Below are positions 50,301 through 60,050 of a stretch of DNA of 64,000 nt, in pieces (position 1 is the stretch's first letter; the number at the start of each line of letters is the position of its first letter). The DNA is from Agelas oroides (taxonomy: Eukaryota; Porifera; Demospongiae; Agelasida; Agelasidae), in assembly GCA_949130485.1 (NCBI GenBank), contig OX422185.1, positions 525,501 through 589,500 on the forward strand, read 5' to 3'. Position numbers and translations under genes: made by a program. The notes beneath the pieces are model-generated. The model was not told the DNA's origin. It searched no databases and worked only from the letters and a program-made list of their open reading frames with translations.

Positions 50301-53300
50301 GTAGTTAATGTTCTATTAGAACAAGTATATGGAACTGACCACAGATTGGTTGAAGTGGGTACAGTCGGTCCCATAGCCGATGGCTAGTGTAAGGGACTTC
50401 GAAAGAAAAAACAAATAAAGAAAGTAAAACAAAAATACATGGGAACAGTAGTAAATTGAGTAGGGTAACAAACTTAGCAAGTGTACAGTAACCTAATTTT
50501 ACTTTTAAAAGACCCTATGCTACTACACAAGACAACATCAGCAGGTAAAGAATTCCAAAGTTTTACACTTGATACAAAAAAGGAATGGTAGAAAGCAGTA
50601 CATCTAGCAAAAGGCTGCACTAACTGTTTAGTATGACTAATTCTTAAGTTGGGAGATTGTCTATAAAGAAAATAACCACCGGGGCAATACAAAAAGCCAT
50701 GAACAAACTTAAAAGTAGCAAGGAGTTTTAAAGTACAATCTCCTGTTCGCAAGGGGAGCTAAATCATAACGGGTACAAAGAGTCTGGTAGTCCAAGTTCC
50801 ATGATCGACTGGCAATTTTCAGTGCAAAATGCTCAACTGATTCGAGCAGGAGTAGATCCTTCCTCAAACATTCTGAACTTGTTTTTGTAATGTGGCTTCA
50901 GTGTTTTCGACTTGCCCCATAATGAATGGGAGAGTAAAAGAGTGCAAAATGGCCAAATTGGCAAATATTGTTGATCCTGGTGGACACCACACTTACATGC
51001 AATAATATATTATATCTACTCTACCTACCCTCCATCACCTCCCTTGAGGTAATCCACTATGCCCATATGCCCTTCACTATTTGCCAGGTCCAAGAGGGTC
51101 AACAACATGCAACAAACAAACAAAGGAAACAACAAAACAAGACAAAGAGACTGACATCATCAAGTTATTGTGCAGTGTTAAGCACATGTAGGGATGGGAT
51201 CCCCAAAAAGCAACCGAACAAGGTAAAACACACCTCAAGATTAAGCATGCAAGCCATTTCCCCCCCTGGGCCATCTCTATAGATATGGATTACTTACTGC
51301 AGTCTCATCCTTAGTGTTGTCAAACTTCTGTAAGTAGAGAGCCACATTGTGATGGCCCATGGTTACAGCCAACTGATGAGGTGTTGCATTATGTTGACCT
51401 CTTGTGTTAGGAGGACACTTCAGCTGCTCAACAAAGAACTGAACTACTTGTAGGTGGCCACATTCTGCTGCAGTGTGGAGGGGAGTGTTCTTCCAAATGT
51501 CTCTTTGGTTAGGATTACAGTGTTTCTCTAACGTCAGGAATTTCACAATGTCTAAAAGTCCATGGTATGCAGCACAATGAAGTGGTGTATGTTTGTCTCT
51601 ATCCAAACATGATGGGTCACATCCTTGTTCATCAATCAAATACTTCATAATGTGCAGATGACCACTCTCAGCAGCATAATGAAGAGGGGTACGGCCATAC
51701 TGGCCTGGAAGGTTTGGATTGCATTCCAGATCAGTGATGAATAGATCAAAAATTTCTAAGTGGCCGTTCTGTGCTGCCACATGCATTGGAGTGTTGCCAC
51801 GAACGTTCTTAGATATTGGATTACAGTGCTTTTCAAAAGTAAGGAATTTCACAATGTGTAAATGTCCATTGGATGCAGCACAGTGAAGTAAACTCTCTTC
51901 ATTTCTATCCAAACATGATGGATCACACCCACGTTCATTAATCAAATACTTCATAATGTGCAGATAACCCTCCTCAGCAGCAGCACGAAGAGGGGTATAG
52001 CCATGCTGGCCTGGAATATTTGGACTGCATTTCACATCAGTGATAAAGAATTTAACTATTTCAAAATGGCCAAAGTATGCTGCCACATGTATTGGAGTGT
52101 TATCATCAGTGTTTTTAGATGTAGGATTACAGTGCTTTTCCAAGGTAAGAAACTTTACAATATCAAAATGTCCCTTGTATGCAGCGCAATGAAGTGGTGT
52201 ATGTTTGTCTCTATCCAAACATGATGGATCACACCCTTGTTCATCAATCAAATACTTCATAATGTGCAGATGACATTGTTCAGCAGCGTAATGAAGAAGG
52301 GCACTGCCATGCTGGCCTGGAATGTGCGGACTACATTTTAGATCAGATACGAAGAATCGAACTATGTCTATGTGGCCATTCCGTGCAGCAAAGTGTAAAG
52401 GTGTGTTCTTCTTTTTTGTTGTCAGAGAAGGCATGAGATCTTTCATTGGTTTGTATTTCTCAATCTCTTTAGCTAAAAACTTGACGATACTGAGAAAACC
52501 TCTTTCACAGCAGATGTGTAATGGAGTTAGTCCATCTTTATCCTGACACAGAGGTTCTAACTGCTTCTCAGTAACAAGATACTTCACCACATCAAGGTGA
52601 TCATGTTCAGTAGCTATATGAAGTGGTGTTGTCCCACGATGACCAAGGGTTGAAGGATTACAATCCCTCTCATCAATAAAATACTTGAGCACATTTAAAT
52701 TTCCTCTCATTGCAGCTTTGTGAAGAGCAATGTTTCCATATTGATCTTTCTGAAATAGATCATATTGCTCTTTATCTGTAAGAATTCTGACAGTCTCCAG
52801 ATCCCCTCTCCAGGCAGCAAGATGTAACTCAGGTGCACTCCTAGTTATCTGGTGCCCACTAGGTGTCTGAGGTGTGAACTCAAAGTCATCCAGTTCATCT
52901 TGTGGTTTAGATGAAGGATCCTGCATTGTAGTTCAATTTAGAGGTCAACAAACTTTACAGTCACTTGTAAGTAACATAAGAATGTTCATTACCTAAAACC
53001 TGTCTCGAGGCTACAGGTGTTTATTATACTTAATATAAAAGCTTATTTCAAGGCTATAAGTAATACTGTATTTGTGTCATAGTGAGTATGTGAAAAGCCA
53101 CTGGCCAATTCCAAATTTATAAATACTCACTGACCTCTTGAGAAAAACTGCATGAACTTCTTTCATCTGTGATGATACTGGACCCCGTGGCAGAGTCTGC
53201 ATCAATGTCATATGGTGTCACTGCTGCCTGGTTGGGCCTCAGTTCTGCAACAGATTCTTAAAGGGAAGGTAATATCTTAGTGAAAAATAAATTTACTACA

Positions 53301-56085
53301 GTATTGTAAACAAGTTGCATTTTATGCTTTAGCCAATAGTGTAAAACAGTACTGTAGTACATATATATAAGCACAGAACATTATTCAATACAGCAGCTTA
53401 CCAGAGTCTTCTGATTCAGATCCATTGTCATCTCCCTATGGATGGAAAGAAGATTATGCAGTGATTCTCACAATACTGTCAGGTGAGGTGCTAATACAAA
53501 TCCTAAATGAAGGAAGGATTAGTTCATTGCTACAGTGACAAAAAGGTTTTCATGTTTGGTGTATAAGTACTACGTTCTATGCTATTGTGGAGGGTAAAAG
53601 GTTGCCAACCAACATAGGACTCCATACTGTTTAATAAATGCCACGACTTAAAACCTCATGCATAAGGCTCTATATTTCAAGTTTGGGCTGTCACAAACTA
53701 GCATCCTAGCCACACCATAAATGGTCTATACAAGAGGTACAGTGACATGTGACTACATGGTAAGTACAAACCTTGGCAGCAAACCGGTAGTTTTCACATA
53801 TCAATCTGATCACACCCTCTGCTGCCAGGGCCTCCTCCTGTTCATTGGACAGTGGAAATATCTCCTGCTGCACAAATGAGGGTACCTGGAACACAAGCTG
53901 AAGACACCCTTTTTCCACCCAACAGAGACGTAGAACACTTCGTGGGGAAACACAGAGTATCTTACTAAGTCTGTGTTCAAAATTTTCTAGCTCTTTCACA
54001 GTAAATTTTTCATACACAGAATCTAGCTTCACAACTAAATCAGCATGATCAACATTGCTCATTGGCCCATAGACTGGGGGGCATTCAAAAAGTCTACGCT
54101 TTGAATATTCATCAAATTCCTTCTGGTAGTTCTGAAGGTAAACTCTGTCCTGGTCTGTGCCAAGTCCATCAACAATGTGTTCAATCACATGAAAGTTGAA
54201 AAAGGAAATGTAGTCTTTAATAATGCACAGCACTTTTTCAATACTTCTTGCGTTCCGAAGCTCTTGGAAGAAGGTTTGAAGTGCAGGCTTCTGAGTGTCT
54301 TTGGAAACAGGGTCGAATGCATCTAATAACAAGAGGTGAGTGACTAGCCTGTCAACAGGTACATTTCGATGACGCAGTGACTCATAGACTCTGGAGTGAA
54401 GACGCCAGAATTTATGCACTATGTCCTCTGATTCCACACACAGTCGGATTCTGAGTCTCTCCTGTTGCTCTGGGGTAAGTCCACTGACCTTGAGGTAGGG
54501 TAATGAGCTAGTTGTGGTAGCAGGAGTTGGAGAGCCAGTCTCAAGTGGGTTCGGTTGCTCTGTGGTAAGTCCACTTACCTTGAAGTATGGGAATGAACTA
54601 GAGCCAGTCTCAAGGGGGTTTAGACTTCTCTCACTTGGAGTCAAATAGCTGGGCTCTAGAGTGATACTAGCACCTTCAGAAGTGAACACACCATCTGATG
54701 CATGTTTGGTGATACTTGCATCCTCCTGGTTTCTGAATGGACTTGGCTTGGTAGTTTGAGGAGCTCCAGCTGAAATTGCTGTAGCTATGTTGGACAACAG
54801 AGTGATGTTGTTAGCAGTCTGAATAATGTCTTCAGCTTCAACAAGTATTGGGAAAGTCGCCAGGACTGCAGCTATAGTATACAATATAATGTCTACGAAG
54901 ATATTACCATAGGTTTCTGTTCAAATCATTCAAACACATTGGAGCAATAGCCTAATAAGTTTTTATGTGGATGTTGTTTACTATTGCTTAGTGTAAATGC
55001 ACAGTTGTATCCAGCTATGGGGCATGCAGGGCACATGGTATTGTTGTTGTAGCAGCTTGGAATTTGAAAAGGTCTGTCAAATAATATCAACATTTCTACA
55101 GTATGGGGGCAAAGCTAAAGTAAGTCTGCTATAGCTCTGTATTGGAATTCACATGGTATTTGGCTTCTATAAAAACCCTTCTCACCAGTGAACTCAATGC
55201 CTCCAGTCTTATTGAGGCAGTAGTGGATGCAATCCATAGCTGCTTTGGCAGCAGTCCACTGCCATTCATCTCCCTTTTTAAGGTCACCATAGTCAGCAAC
55301 ACCCTTTATGATGATGACTTCGATGTCTTTGTTATGTTGAACTTTTAGTGTCCTCTTCAGTTCAAGAAGAACCCACCCCTCCATTTCTCCACCAATAGCA
55401 TTAGGAGTGTGTTTCATTAGTTGGTCCCTCAGCACTTCATCTTTAACAAGTGTTGGGGCACTAACGATACAACCAATGTGGGCAACCGATGTTCGACTAT
55501 TGTCTGCACAAGTGAAACATTTCATGCCTGTCCAATCCCTTGCTGTATTCCCAAAGACTCTCTGTACATTGGGGTCAATCTGTACACGTGGGCCACGGTT
55601 TGTGATTTCGTCTCCTTCCTTCTTGTACTGGATAAAGTTTTCTATTTGGTCTGAAATTAGGACATCTGCAAACTTGCATTTTCGGTCATTCGCGTATGCT
55701 ATACCAGCTCCGATGATCACCCGGCCATTTGGAAAGGATTTAGTAAGGACTTCCATAAGTTCATCACGACATTCATTCCCCTGTCCAGTCCTCACAACAG
55801 CAGCCCTGTAACCTGCAAACCAACCAATTACTGAAACAATTTGTGGATAGATTATGGGACGATCTCGAATTTTTCTCTGATTGGCTGTAGTTGGTGGTTG
55901 TAGTCTCTCAAGTGCTGCCCAATACCCCTTTTCATTGCAGGTATGGAGAATAAGGATCACATTGTTTGAAAACAACTGCACTGCTTGCATTGTGATCTCA
56001 TCTGTTCGGTGAACATGCAAAGTAGCAGGGTCAATTTGCCTCATTAGGCTTGCAGTCAATTGAAACTTTGGCTCTGAATGATCTT
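44212..56085 (-). CDS. PNP - unknown domain - ankyrin - Roc/COR - Ig(7) - TM gene model (5' partial)
   Basis: Fifteen visible minus-strand exons in order: 56085-55186 (PNP), 54865-53772 (helical domain), 53435-53402, 53244-53135 (linkers), 52920-51298 (ankyrin), 49222-47040 (Roc/COR), 46908-46647 (Ig1), six Ig exons from 46451 to 44434, and 44303-44212 (TM). Phases agree at every junction except ankyrin (ends 0) to Roc/COR (starts 1), so either a small exon of length 3n+1 is hidden in the intron 49223-51297 or these are two genes. No signal peptide is seen, so the enzymatic, repeat, GTPase and Ig parts would all be cytosolic with a C-terminal membrane anchor. This is inference from sequence without transcript support. 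Confidence 0.5.
44434..46451 (-). CDS. Six near-identical Ig-domain exons (Ig2-Ig7)
   Basis: The exons are 46176-46451, 45814-46089, 45469-45744, 45114-45389, 44769-45044 and 44434-44709, each exactly 276 bp, phase 1-1, separated by introns of 59 to 86 bp. Each encodes an I-set-like Ig domain: DPP.ITQHPENQQ at the start, NLTYQWQKNGSNV with the core Trp, and KSDAGRYKCVV with the Tyr-x-Cys motif. The first canonical Ig cysteine is replaced (FSIKAGGD region), as in some titin-type intracellular Ig domains. Variation concentrates in a few sites (SNVCNDSRH versus SNVPNDNRH). Confidence 0.85.
46647..46908 (-). CDS. Ig1 exon, joined to the Roc/COR exon
   Basis: This 262-bp exon starts in phase 0 right after the Roc/COR exon (131-bp intron) and ends in phase 1, so it adapts the GTPase exon to the 1-1 Ig array. 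It encodes PTIQSHPEEELVP, KLQFQWQKECVDI and HKGRYRCHVKN. It is more diverged than Ig2-7. Its phase pattern is the best evidence that the Ig array and the GTPase are one gene. Confidence 0.8.
47040..49222 (-). CDS. Roc/COR-type GTPase exon
   Basis: The exon is 2183 bp, entered after tttttgtgcag and left by gtgagt at 47039. The P-loop GPAGVGKSS is near residue 29. A polar, lysine/serine-rich insert of about 170 residues follows, then LYLTDSGGQPEFQ (switch 2/G3, near 220) and VVGPCVFFIVFPLD. The COR-like region has FEAALQFLHKQTGVLHYY, VIRDPQYVFSMVNQLV, FNRGLFTRADYV and LLDLLEHLNVIVPL. The canonical NKxD is replaced by ATFKDKV. Roco proteins are GTP-regulated dimeric switches. The C-terminal 200 residues (CNECKKCHP, CWYAWLPE) are not recognised. 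Confidence 0.8.
49790..49918. mobile_element. Small TIR element with poly-C tract
   Basis: The ends agttatatccctcc and ggagggttataact are inverted copies. A C run of about 30 lies at 49866-49896, so its length is assembly-sensitive. Confidence 0.6.
50474..50960 (-). pseudogene. LINE retrotransposon 3' end (RT C-terminal tail)
   Basis: Minus-strand frames read VEHFALKIASRSWNLDY, LAPLANRRLYF, then after a shift near 50755 SHTKQLVQPFARC, YHSFFVSSVKLWNSLPADV and SIGSFKSKI. The 'SFF...LWNSLP...S...FK' pattern is the standard C-terminal tail of non-LTR (CR1/L2/RTE-like) ORF2 proteins. It is a 5'-truncated, frameshifted insertion in the intron, in the same orientation as the host gene. Confidence 0.75.
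51298..52920 (-). CDS. Ankyrin-repeat exon (15 repeats)
   Basis: The exon is 1623 bp between acceptor acaatgcag and donor gtaagt (phase 0-0). After an acidic lead (DELDDFEFTPQTP) it encodes about 15 ankyrin repeats of 33-36 residues with TPLHCAAYKGHFDIVKFL-type consensus. Three consecutive repeats form a larger unit repeated about three times (IPGQHG..., HIMKYLIDEQGCDPSCLD, LEKHCNP). The repeats are protein-interaction scaffolds, here probably the ligand or partner-binding part of the cytosolic protein. Confidence 0.85.
53135..53435 (-). CDS. Two short linker exons (53402-53435 and 53135-53244)
   Basis: The 34-bp exon (ccatag| to |gtaagc) encodes GDDNGSESEDS and goes from phase 0 to 1. The 110-bp exon (gttgcag| to |gtcagt) encodes LRPNQAAVTPYDIDADSA and SSIITDERSSCSFSQE and returns to phase 0. 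They bridge the helical exon and the ankyrin exon exactly in phase, which supports one transcript. Their content is acidic and serine-rich, a likely flexible or phosphorylated linker. Confidence 0.6.
53772..54865 (-). CDS. Unrecognised helical domain exon
   Basis: The exon is 1094 bp (acceptor atagctgcag, donor gtttgt), phase 1 to 0. It starts with a hydrophobic/amphipathic stretch and a Thr/Pro/Ser-rich region containing an internal duplication (NPLETGS, PYFKVSGLTTEQ / PYLKVSGLTPEQ). It then reads an alpha-helical domain of about 230 residues with FWRLHSRVYESLRHRNVPVD, IKDYISFFNFHVIEHIVDGL, EYSKRRLFECP and EKGCLQLVFQVPSFV. I recall similar segments in other predicted sponge proteins beside death, NACHT or ankyrin domains, but I cannot name the family. 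Its placement between PNP and ankyrin suggests an adaptor or switch role. Confidence 0.6.
55186..56085 (-). CDS. PNP_UDP (MTA/SAH nucleosidase-like) domain exon, Roc/COR-linked copy
   Basis: The exon is 900 bp, phase 1-1, with acceptor ttctttacag and donor gtgaga. It keeps the same motifs as the copy at 20172-21071: VIIGAGIAYA, FADVLISDQIENF, IGGEMEGW, IKGVADYGD and WQWTAAKAAMDC. By eye about four-fifths of the residues agree. The intron sequence upstream (tagctttgat.cccaacaaaa and on) is also shared with the NLR copy. The 5' exon providing the start lies further right, beyond the inserted transposons. Confidence 0.85.
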
Positions 56086-56429
56086 CTGTAAAGAAGAGAA
56101 TTGATATAGCTTTGATCCCCAACAAAACAGTTTAACAAACTTTCCACAAAGACAATAGGTATTGGACTCTTTCTACCTGTAGCCATTCGATTCAAGTGTT
56201 TGAATGTTGTCTGGTGGATGCAAGGTGGACGTAGGGGGGGAGGGGTCCACATTCAAATAACGTACTAGACTTCATCATCGAGTGCTCCAATGATAGCCAG
56301 GACCCTAGACGTTCACAAGGTCGACAGTACTCGACTTCACTGGTAGGAAACTCACTCTATGGTTCAATTTGTAGTTAGGCAATGGCCCTCCTATGTCCAC
56401 CTCGTGTCCACCAGACGTCATTCACGTGA

Positions 56430-56537
56430 TAGGTGTTCCCAGGCCTTCCCCGTTTTTCGCCGCTCTTCCGCTTCCATGTATTATACTGAACGCAAACTAA
56501 AGAACAAAAATCAGGGGGAGGCCTGGGAACGAGGCTA
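56430..56537. mobile_element. TAGCCTCG-family hairpin MITE
   Basis: The sequence from gttcccaggccttccccgtt to GGCCTGGGAACGAGGCTA (end 56537) forms an imperfect hairpin. Its two halves match the split MITE arms at 59912-59964 and 62299-62357, giving an uninterrupted family member for comparison. Confidence 0.65.
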
Positions 56538-56649
56538 TGTTACATCCCTTTTGTGTTCAATGTTCCAACAAATACATGAAAAGTGCTCCAATAACCCTAT
56601 AGACATGAATATTACCTGAGTTCATCCACAAACATACAAATATAGAGTC

Positions 56650-56834
56650 TGTAGTGGTATGTCATTTGTGTTTTCCTAATGTAATTAGTTATGATCTTTG
56701 TACCTCACGGAAGTGTGTGTGTTATTAAAATAGTTTTGTGTTGGATTTATAATGTGCTGTACATAGGTATGAAATCAGTCTGTGCATTTGTGTTGCCGTT
56801 GATAAGAACTGTTCACTAAATTGAGACTCGTACA
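56650..56834 (+). repeat. 5' LTR
   Basis: This 185-bp LTR matches 59537-59730 except for a small insertion in the latter (a second actctgttt near 59701) and few substitutions, so the element is fairly young. Confidence 0.85.
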
Positions 56835-57244
56835 TGGTGTCAGAGGTGGGATCGAGATTACAAACGGCTAAATGGCATCCTATCGAATTCCCGCAATCGC
56901 GAAGTTCGATTTCGCAAAGCCCGATCGAGGAGTGGCCCAGGTGGAGTAAACGCTTCGAGCGATTCAGACAGGCGTCCGATCTTGCGAGTAAGACGGAGGA
57001 AGTCCAAATAAGCACTTTAGTGTACTCCATGGGAGACAAGGCGGAAGACCTCCTTCAGTCGTTCAACCTGACAGACGAAGAAGCGAAAAAGTACTCGACG
57101 GTAAAAGCGAACTACGAGAACCACTTCGTAAAACGGCGCAACACGATATACGAGAGAGCGAAATTCAACCGCCGTAAACAGGAGGACGGTGAAACGGTAG
57201 ACGAATTCATCACGGATTTGTATCGGTGTCATAGGCGCGATTGA
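56835..57244 (+). pseudogene. gag fragment of the Ty3/gypsy element
   Basis: The open frame reads a retrotransposon capsid-type segment (WPRWSKRFERFRQAS, YSMGDKAEDLLQSF, YERAKFNRRKQEDGETVDEF). It breaks at about 57232 where a hairpin (aggcgcgattgactcccc / complement) and the foreign insert begin. No zinc knuckle is left. Confidence 0.75.
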
Positions 57245-57422
57245 CTCCCCATGCATACGTATCAATTTTCGGGGAGTCACTGACGCCTAGGTATAATTGT
57301 CTCATGCACACACGGAGATATCTTAAAATGATGTTAATGCATATGATAGCTACATAATTTTACAATGACAACAAATCTGGCTAAAATTAGAATAATAACA
57401 GTATATTGCACTACAACACATT

Positions 57423-58058
57423 ATGCTACTCGCTGTCTCTTGGCTGCAGGAAACTTCGATTGAAACTCAATCGGCTTTTCAGGTTGAATGTCCAGTTGCT
57501 GCTGTGTGCAATAACCACACTTCCACACTTTTGGAATATCTCTCTCTTTTTTGATTCCCATGCAAGAGTAGTGGTACCATCCTTCACATGCTTTGCATTG
57601 GACCATGTTTGTGTCATAGTGGTCTGGCATACGACACACGCAGTGCACTGTCACATGTATTGTGTTCACATGTGGTCGGAGGGCTATTTGCGGAGGCAGC
57701 ATTGCCTTTTCTTGCTGTGGAAACTGAGGGAAAGGCATCATGTTTCTATTGGTAAGGCATTTGAACAGGTGTCCCCGCATCTGTGTTTGGATGAACACTG
57801 CTCTGCTTGGGTCTTGACCCCTGCAGATCTCAGTGGCAAAGGCAATGGCAAATAGACCACAATTTCTATATCCATTCTGCTGCTGAACAGGCAAGACTTT
57901 TACTGAAATTGTGGAGTGGTTATTTGGTGCTCGATAAATCTGCGCCATCTGGAGGATCATAGATCTGTTGATAGGTATTTGCATTGCCAGACTGTCCATC
58001 ACCAATACTTCTCCCCTTTTGGCTCCAACGTTAGAGGTGCACACCCAGTGGTTTCGTC
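57423..58058 (-). pseudogene. Ulp1-like cysteine protease + PHD finger exon, antisense in the retrotransposon
   Basis: After acceptor tcttgtttag the exon reads NHWVCTSNV...LVMDSL, then QQQNGYRNCGLFAIAFATEI: the His, Asp, Gln and Cys arrangement of C48/Ulp1-type proteases. It continues with a PHD finger (CVCRMPDHYDTNMVQCKACE, WYHYSCMGI, WKCGYC) and a basic tail AAKRQRVA. Such protease-PHD pairs are common in transposon-encoded proteins of sponges and cnidarians. Upstream exons are absent because retrotransposon pol sequence resumes at about 58140, so this is a truncated passenger, probably from a DNA transposon. Confidence 0.7.
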
Positions 58059-58140
58059 CTAAACAAGAACACCGTATAGTTTGAAGTACGTAGAGAGACA
58101 CATTAAAATATTATACCCTGGTTTCAGAGCTCATGCAGAC

Positions 58141-59091
58141 TTACCGGTGTGATGAATTTGAACAGCCCGAGTGGGTGTTGGGTGCTTGGGAGCTGTACTC
58201 AGACAGAGACAACCTGATGGAAGCCTCAGACCTATAGCCTATGCATCGAGAGCACTCACTGAAACAGAACAAAGATACGCACAAATAGAGAAAGAAGCTC
58301 TAGCTGTGACGTGGGCCTGCAAACGGTTCCAGGATTATCTCATCGGAGCACAATTCAGAGTCGAAACAGACCACAAGCCTCTTGTACCCCTTCTCTCATC
58401 CAAGGCCCTCGATGCAGTAGGAAATCGAATTGTAATACCTAGTTCACTACGAGCCGATATCTTAGAGAAATTGCACTCTGGGCATCAAGGAATGACCAAG
58501 TGTAGACAGAGAGCAAAAGACTCAGTATGGTGGCCAGGTATCAGAAAGGAGATTGAAGAGACAGTCTCAAAATGTCCCATATGCTGCAAACAAAAGGTAC
58601 AGCACGCCGAGCCATTGATGCCATCACCACTGCCAGAGCACCCTTGGCAAAAGATAGCCACAGATTTGTTTGAATGGAGGAAAGTGGAATATCTATTAGT
58701 GGTGGATTGTTATTCACGCTATATTGAGGTAGCAAAACTCACATCAACGACAGCAGCTTGTATAATACCGCATCTCAAGTCAATTTTCTCTCGTCATGGT
58801 ATACCAACAATTCTCATGTCAGACAATGGACCTCAATATTCTGCGGCAGTGTTCAAGACGTTTGCAGAGGAGTATGCTTTTAAACATGTCACGAGCAGTC
58901 CGAAAAACCCACAGGCTAATGGTGCTGCAGAGCGAGCTGTCAAGACTGTGAAGCAACTCCTGGAAAAGAATAGTGACCCATATTTGGTAATGCTTGCATA
59001 TAGGTCAACACCACTAGAAAATGGCTACAGCCCATCAGAACTGTTAATGGGACGGAAACTGCGTACTACTCTCCCCATGACCCCACAGTAG
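58141..59091 (+). pseudogene. pol fragment: partial RNase H and integrase
   Basis: The frame reads RNase H (GVGCLGAVLRQRQPDGSLRP, YAQIEKEALAVTWACKRF, ETDHKPLVPLL), then jumps by deletion to the integrase zinc region (LHSGHQGMTKCRQRAK, VWWPGI, CPICCK). The core follows with ATDLFEW, MSDNGPQYSA and ANGAAERAVKTVK, supplying the D, D and E catalytic residues. It stops at 59089-59091. A continuing open stretch at 59119-59313 (TSLQSLHPGDTVWIPE) is the integrase C-terminal part. Confidence 0.8.
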
Positions 59092-59536
59092 TTAAAACCT
59101 CACCTGCCAAATGCGAGCTTGGTTAGTAAGAAGGAGAAAAGAATGAGAGAACGAATGAAGAGAAACTTTGACAGTCGTCATAAAGCTACATCTTTACAAT
59201 CACTACACCCGGGAGATACTGTATGGATTCCTGAGAATGATTCTGAAGCAACAGTTGTGGAGGAAACAAGTCCTAGATCGTATATACTACAAAAGCAGAA
59301 TGGAACGCTCTGAAGAAATCGTCGAGACTTGATACTTATGCCTAACTCAGAGGGTAACCAATCTGACGAATGGAGCAAAGTAGCGAGTCAGAACTGTCCA
59401 ATCCGGAATGAGATGGAATCTGTTCCAAATTCAACTCGGTCCAGTGAGTACAGTAATGTTATAACTCGGAGTGGTCGCATTTCTAAACCACCTGATAGAT
59501 TTACATTTACTTAAACTGAGAACTTAAAAAGGGAGA

Positions 59537-59730
59537 TGTAGTGGTATGTCATTTGTGTTTTCCTAATGTAATTAGTTATGATCTTTGTACCTCACGGAAG
59601 GGTGTGTGTTATTAAAATAGTTTTGTGTTGGATTTATAATGTGCTGTACATAGGTATGAAATCAGTCTGTGCATTTGTGTTGCCGTTGATAAGAACTGTT
59701 TACTCTGTTTACTAAATTGAGACTCGTACA
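59537..59730 (+). repeat. 3' LTR
   Basis: A 194-bp copy of the 5' LTR ending CTCGTACA, preceded by the polypurine tract aaaaagggaga (59526-59536). Confidence 0.85.
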
Positions 59731-60050
59731 GACTGCACCTTTCATCTTTATGATATTGGTCAGTTTCACGAAAAAAAAAAAGAGAAAAAAAGAAAAAAGC
59801 CAATCGGAAGTGCGCCTGCATACCGGGCGCAGTGTACACTTCCACCCCAGCCGATTTACCAGACCCTCCTTTTCGATTTTTCGAGGGTCTGGTTCTGAGA
59901 CTAGGCACAGCTAGCCTCGTTCCCAGGCCTCCCCCGTTTTGTGTTCTTCGGTTTGCGTTCAGTAGGGGTTCACTAAGTTCACCTAACTCCATGTGGTGAC
60001 ATCACAATTTGTAATGTTTATTCCTTGCGCATTGCGCACGCGGATCGAAG

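Larger units (their letters stand above)
49223..51297. other. Intron with LINE remnant and C-tract hairpin
   Basis: This 2.07-kb intron-like space separates the ankyrin and Roc/COR exons. It holds a hairpin at about 49695-49790, a TIR element with a C run of about 30 (49790-49918) and an antisense LINE 3' end (50474-50960). A missing exon of length 3n+1 is expected here if the two flanking exons belong to one gene. Confidence 0.6.
56650..59730 (+). mobile_element. Ty3/gypsy-type LTR retrotransposon, internally deleted
   Basis: LTRs at 56650-56834 and 59537-59730 start TGTAGTGG and end CTCGTACA. The base string tggtgtcagaggtgggat directly after the 5' LTR fits a primer-binding site for a leucine tRNA (from memory). 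A purine tract aaaaagggaga precedes the 3' LTR. Gag N-terminal part, RNase H fragment and integrase remain; protease and reverse transcriptase are missing, replaced by an antisense PHD/Ulp-like insert. The flanks (agagtc versus gactgc) show no target duplication. It cannot be autonomous. Confidence 0.85.

Noticed and set aside
49995..50387. Plus-strand frame with a hydrophobic stretch (FFLGTVLLLVALCW) followed by a cysteine-containing segment
   Set aside because: It looks superficially like a small secreted protein, but there is no ATG, no clear splice context, and it lies in an intron beside a LINE tail.
56650..59730. Intact, autonomous LTR retrotransposon
   Set aside because: Protease and reverse transcriptase are missing, RNase H is truncated and a foreign antisense exon splits gag from pol.
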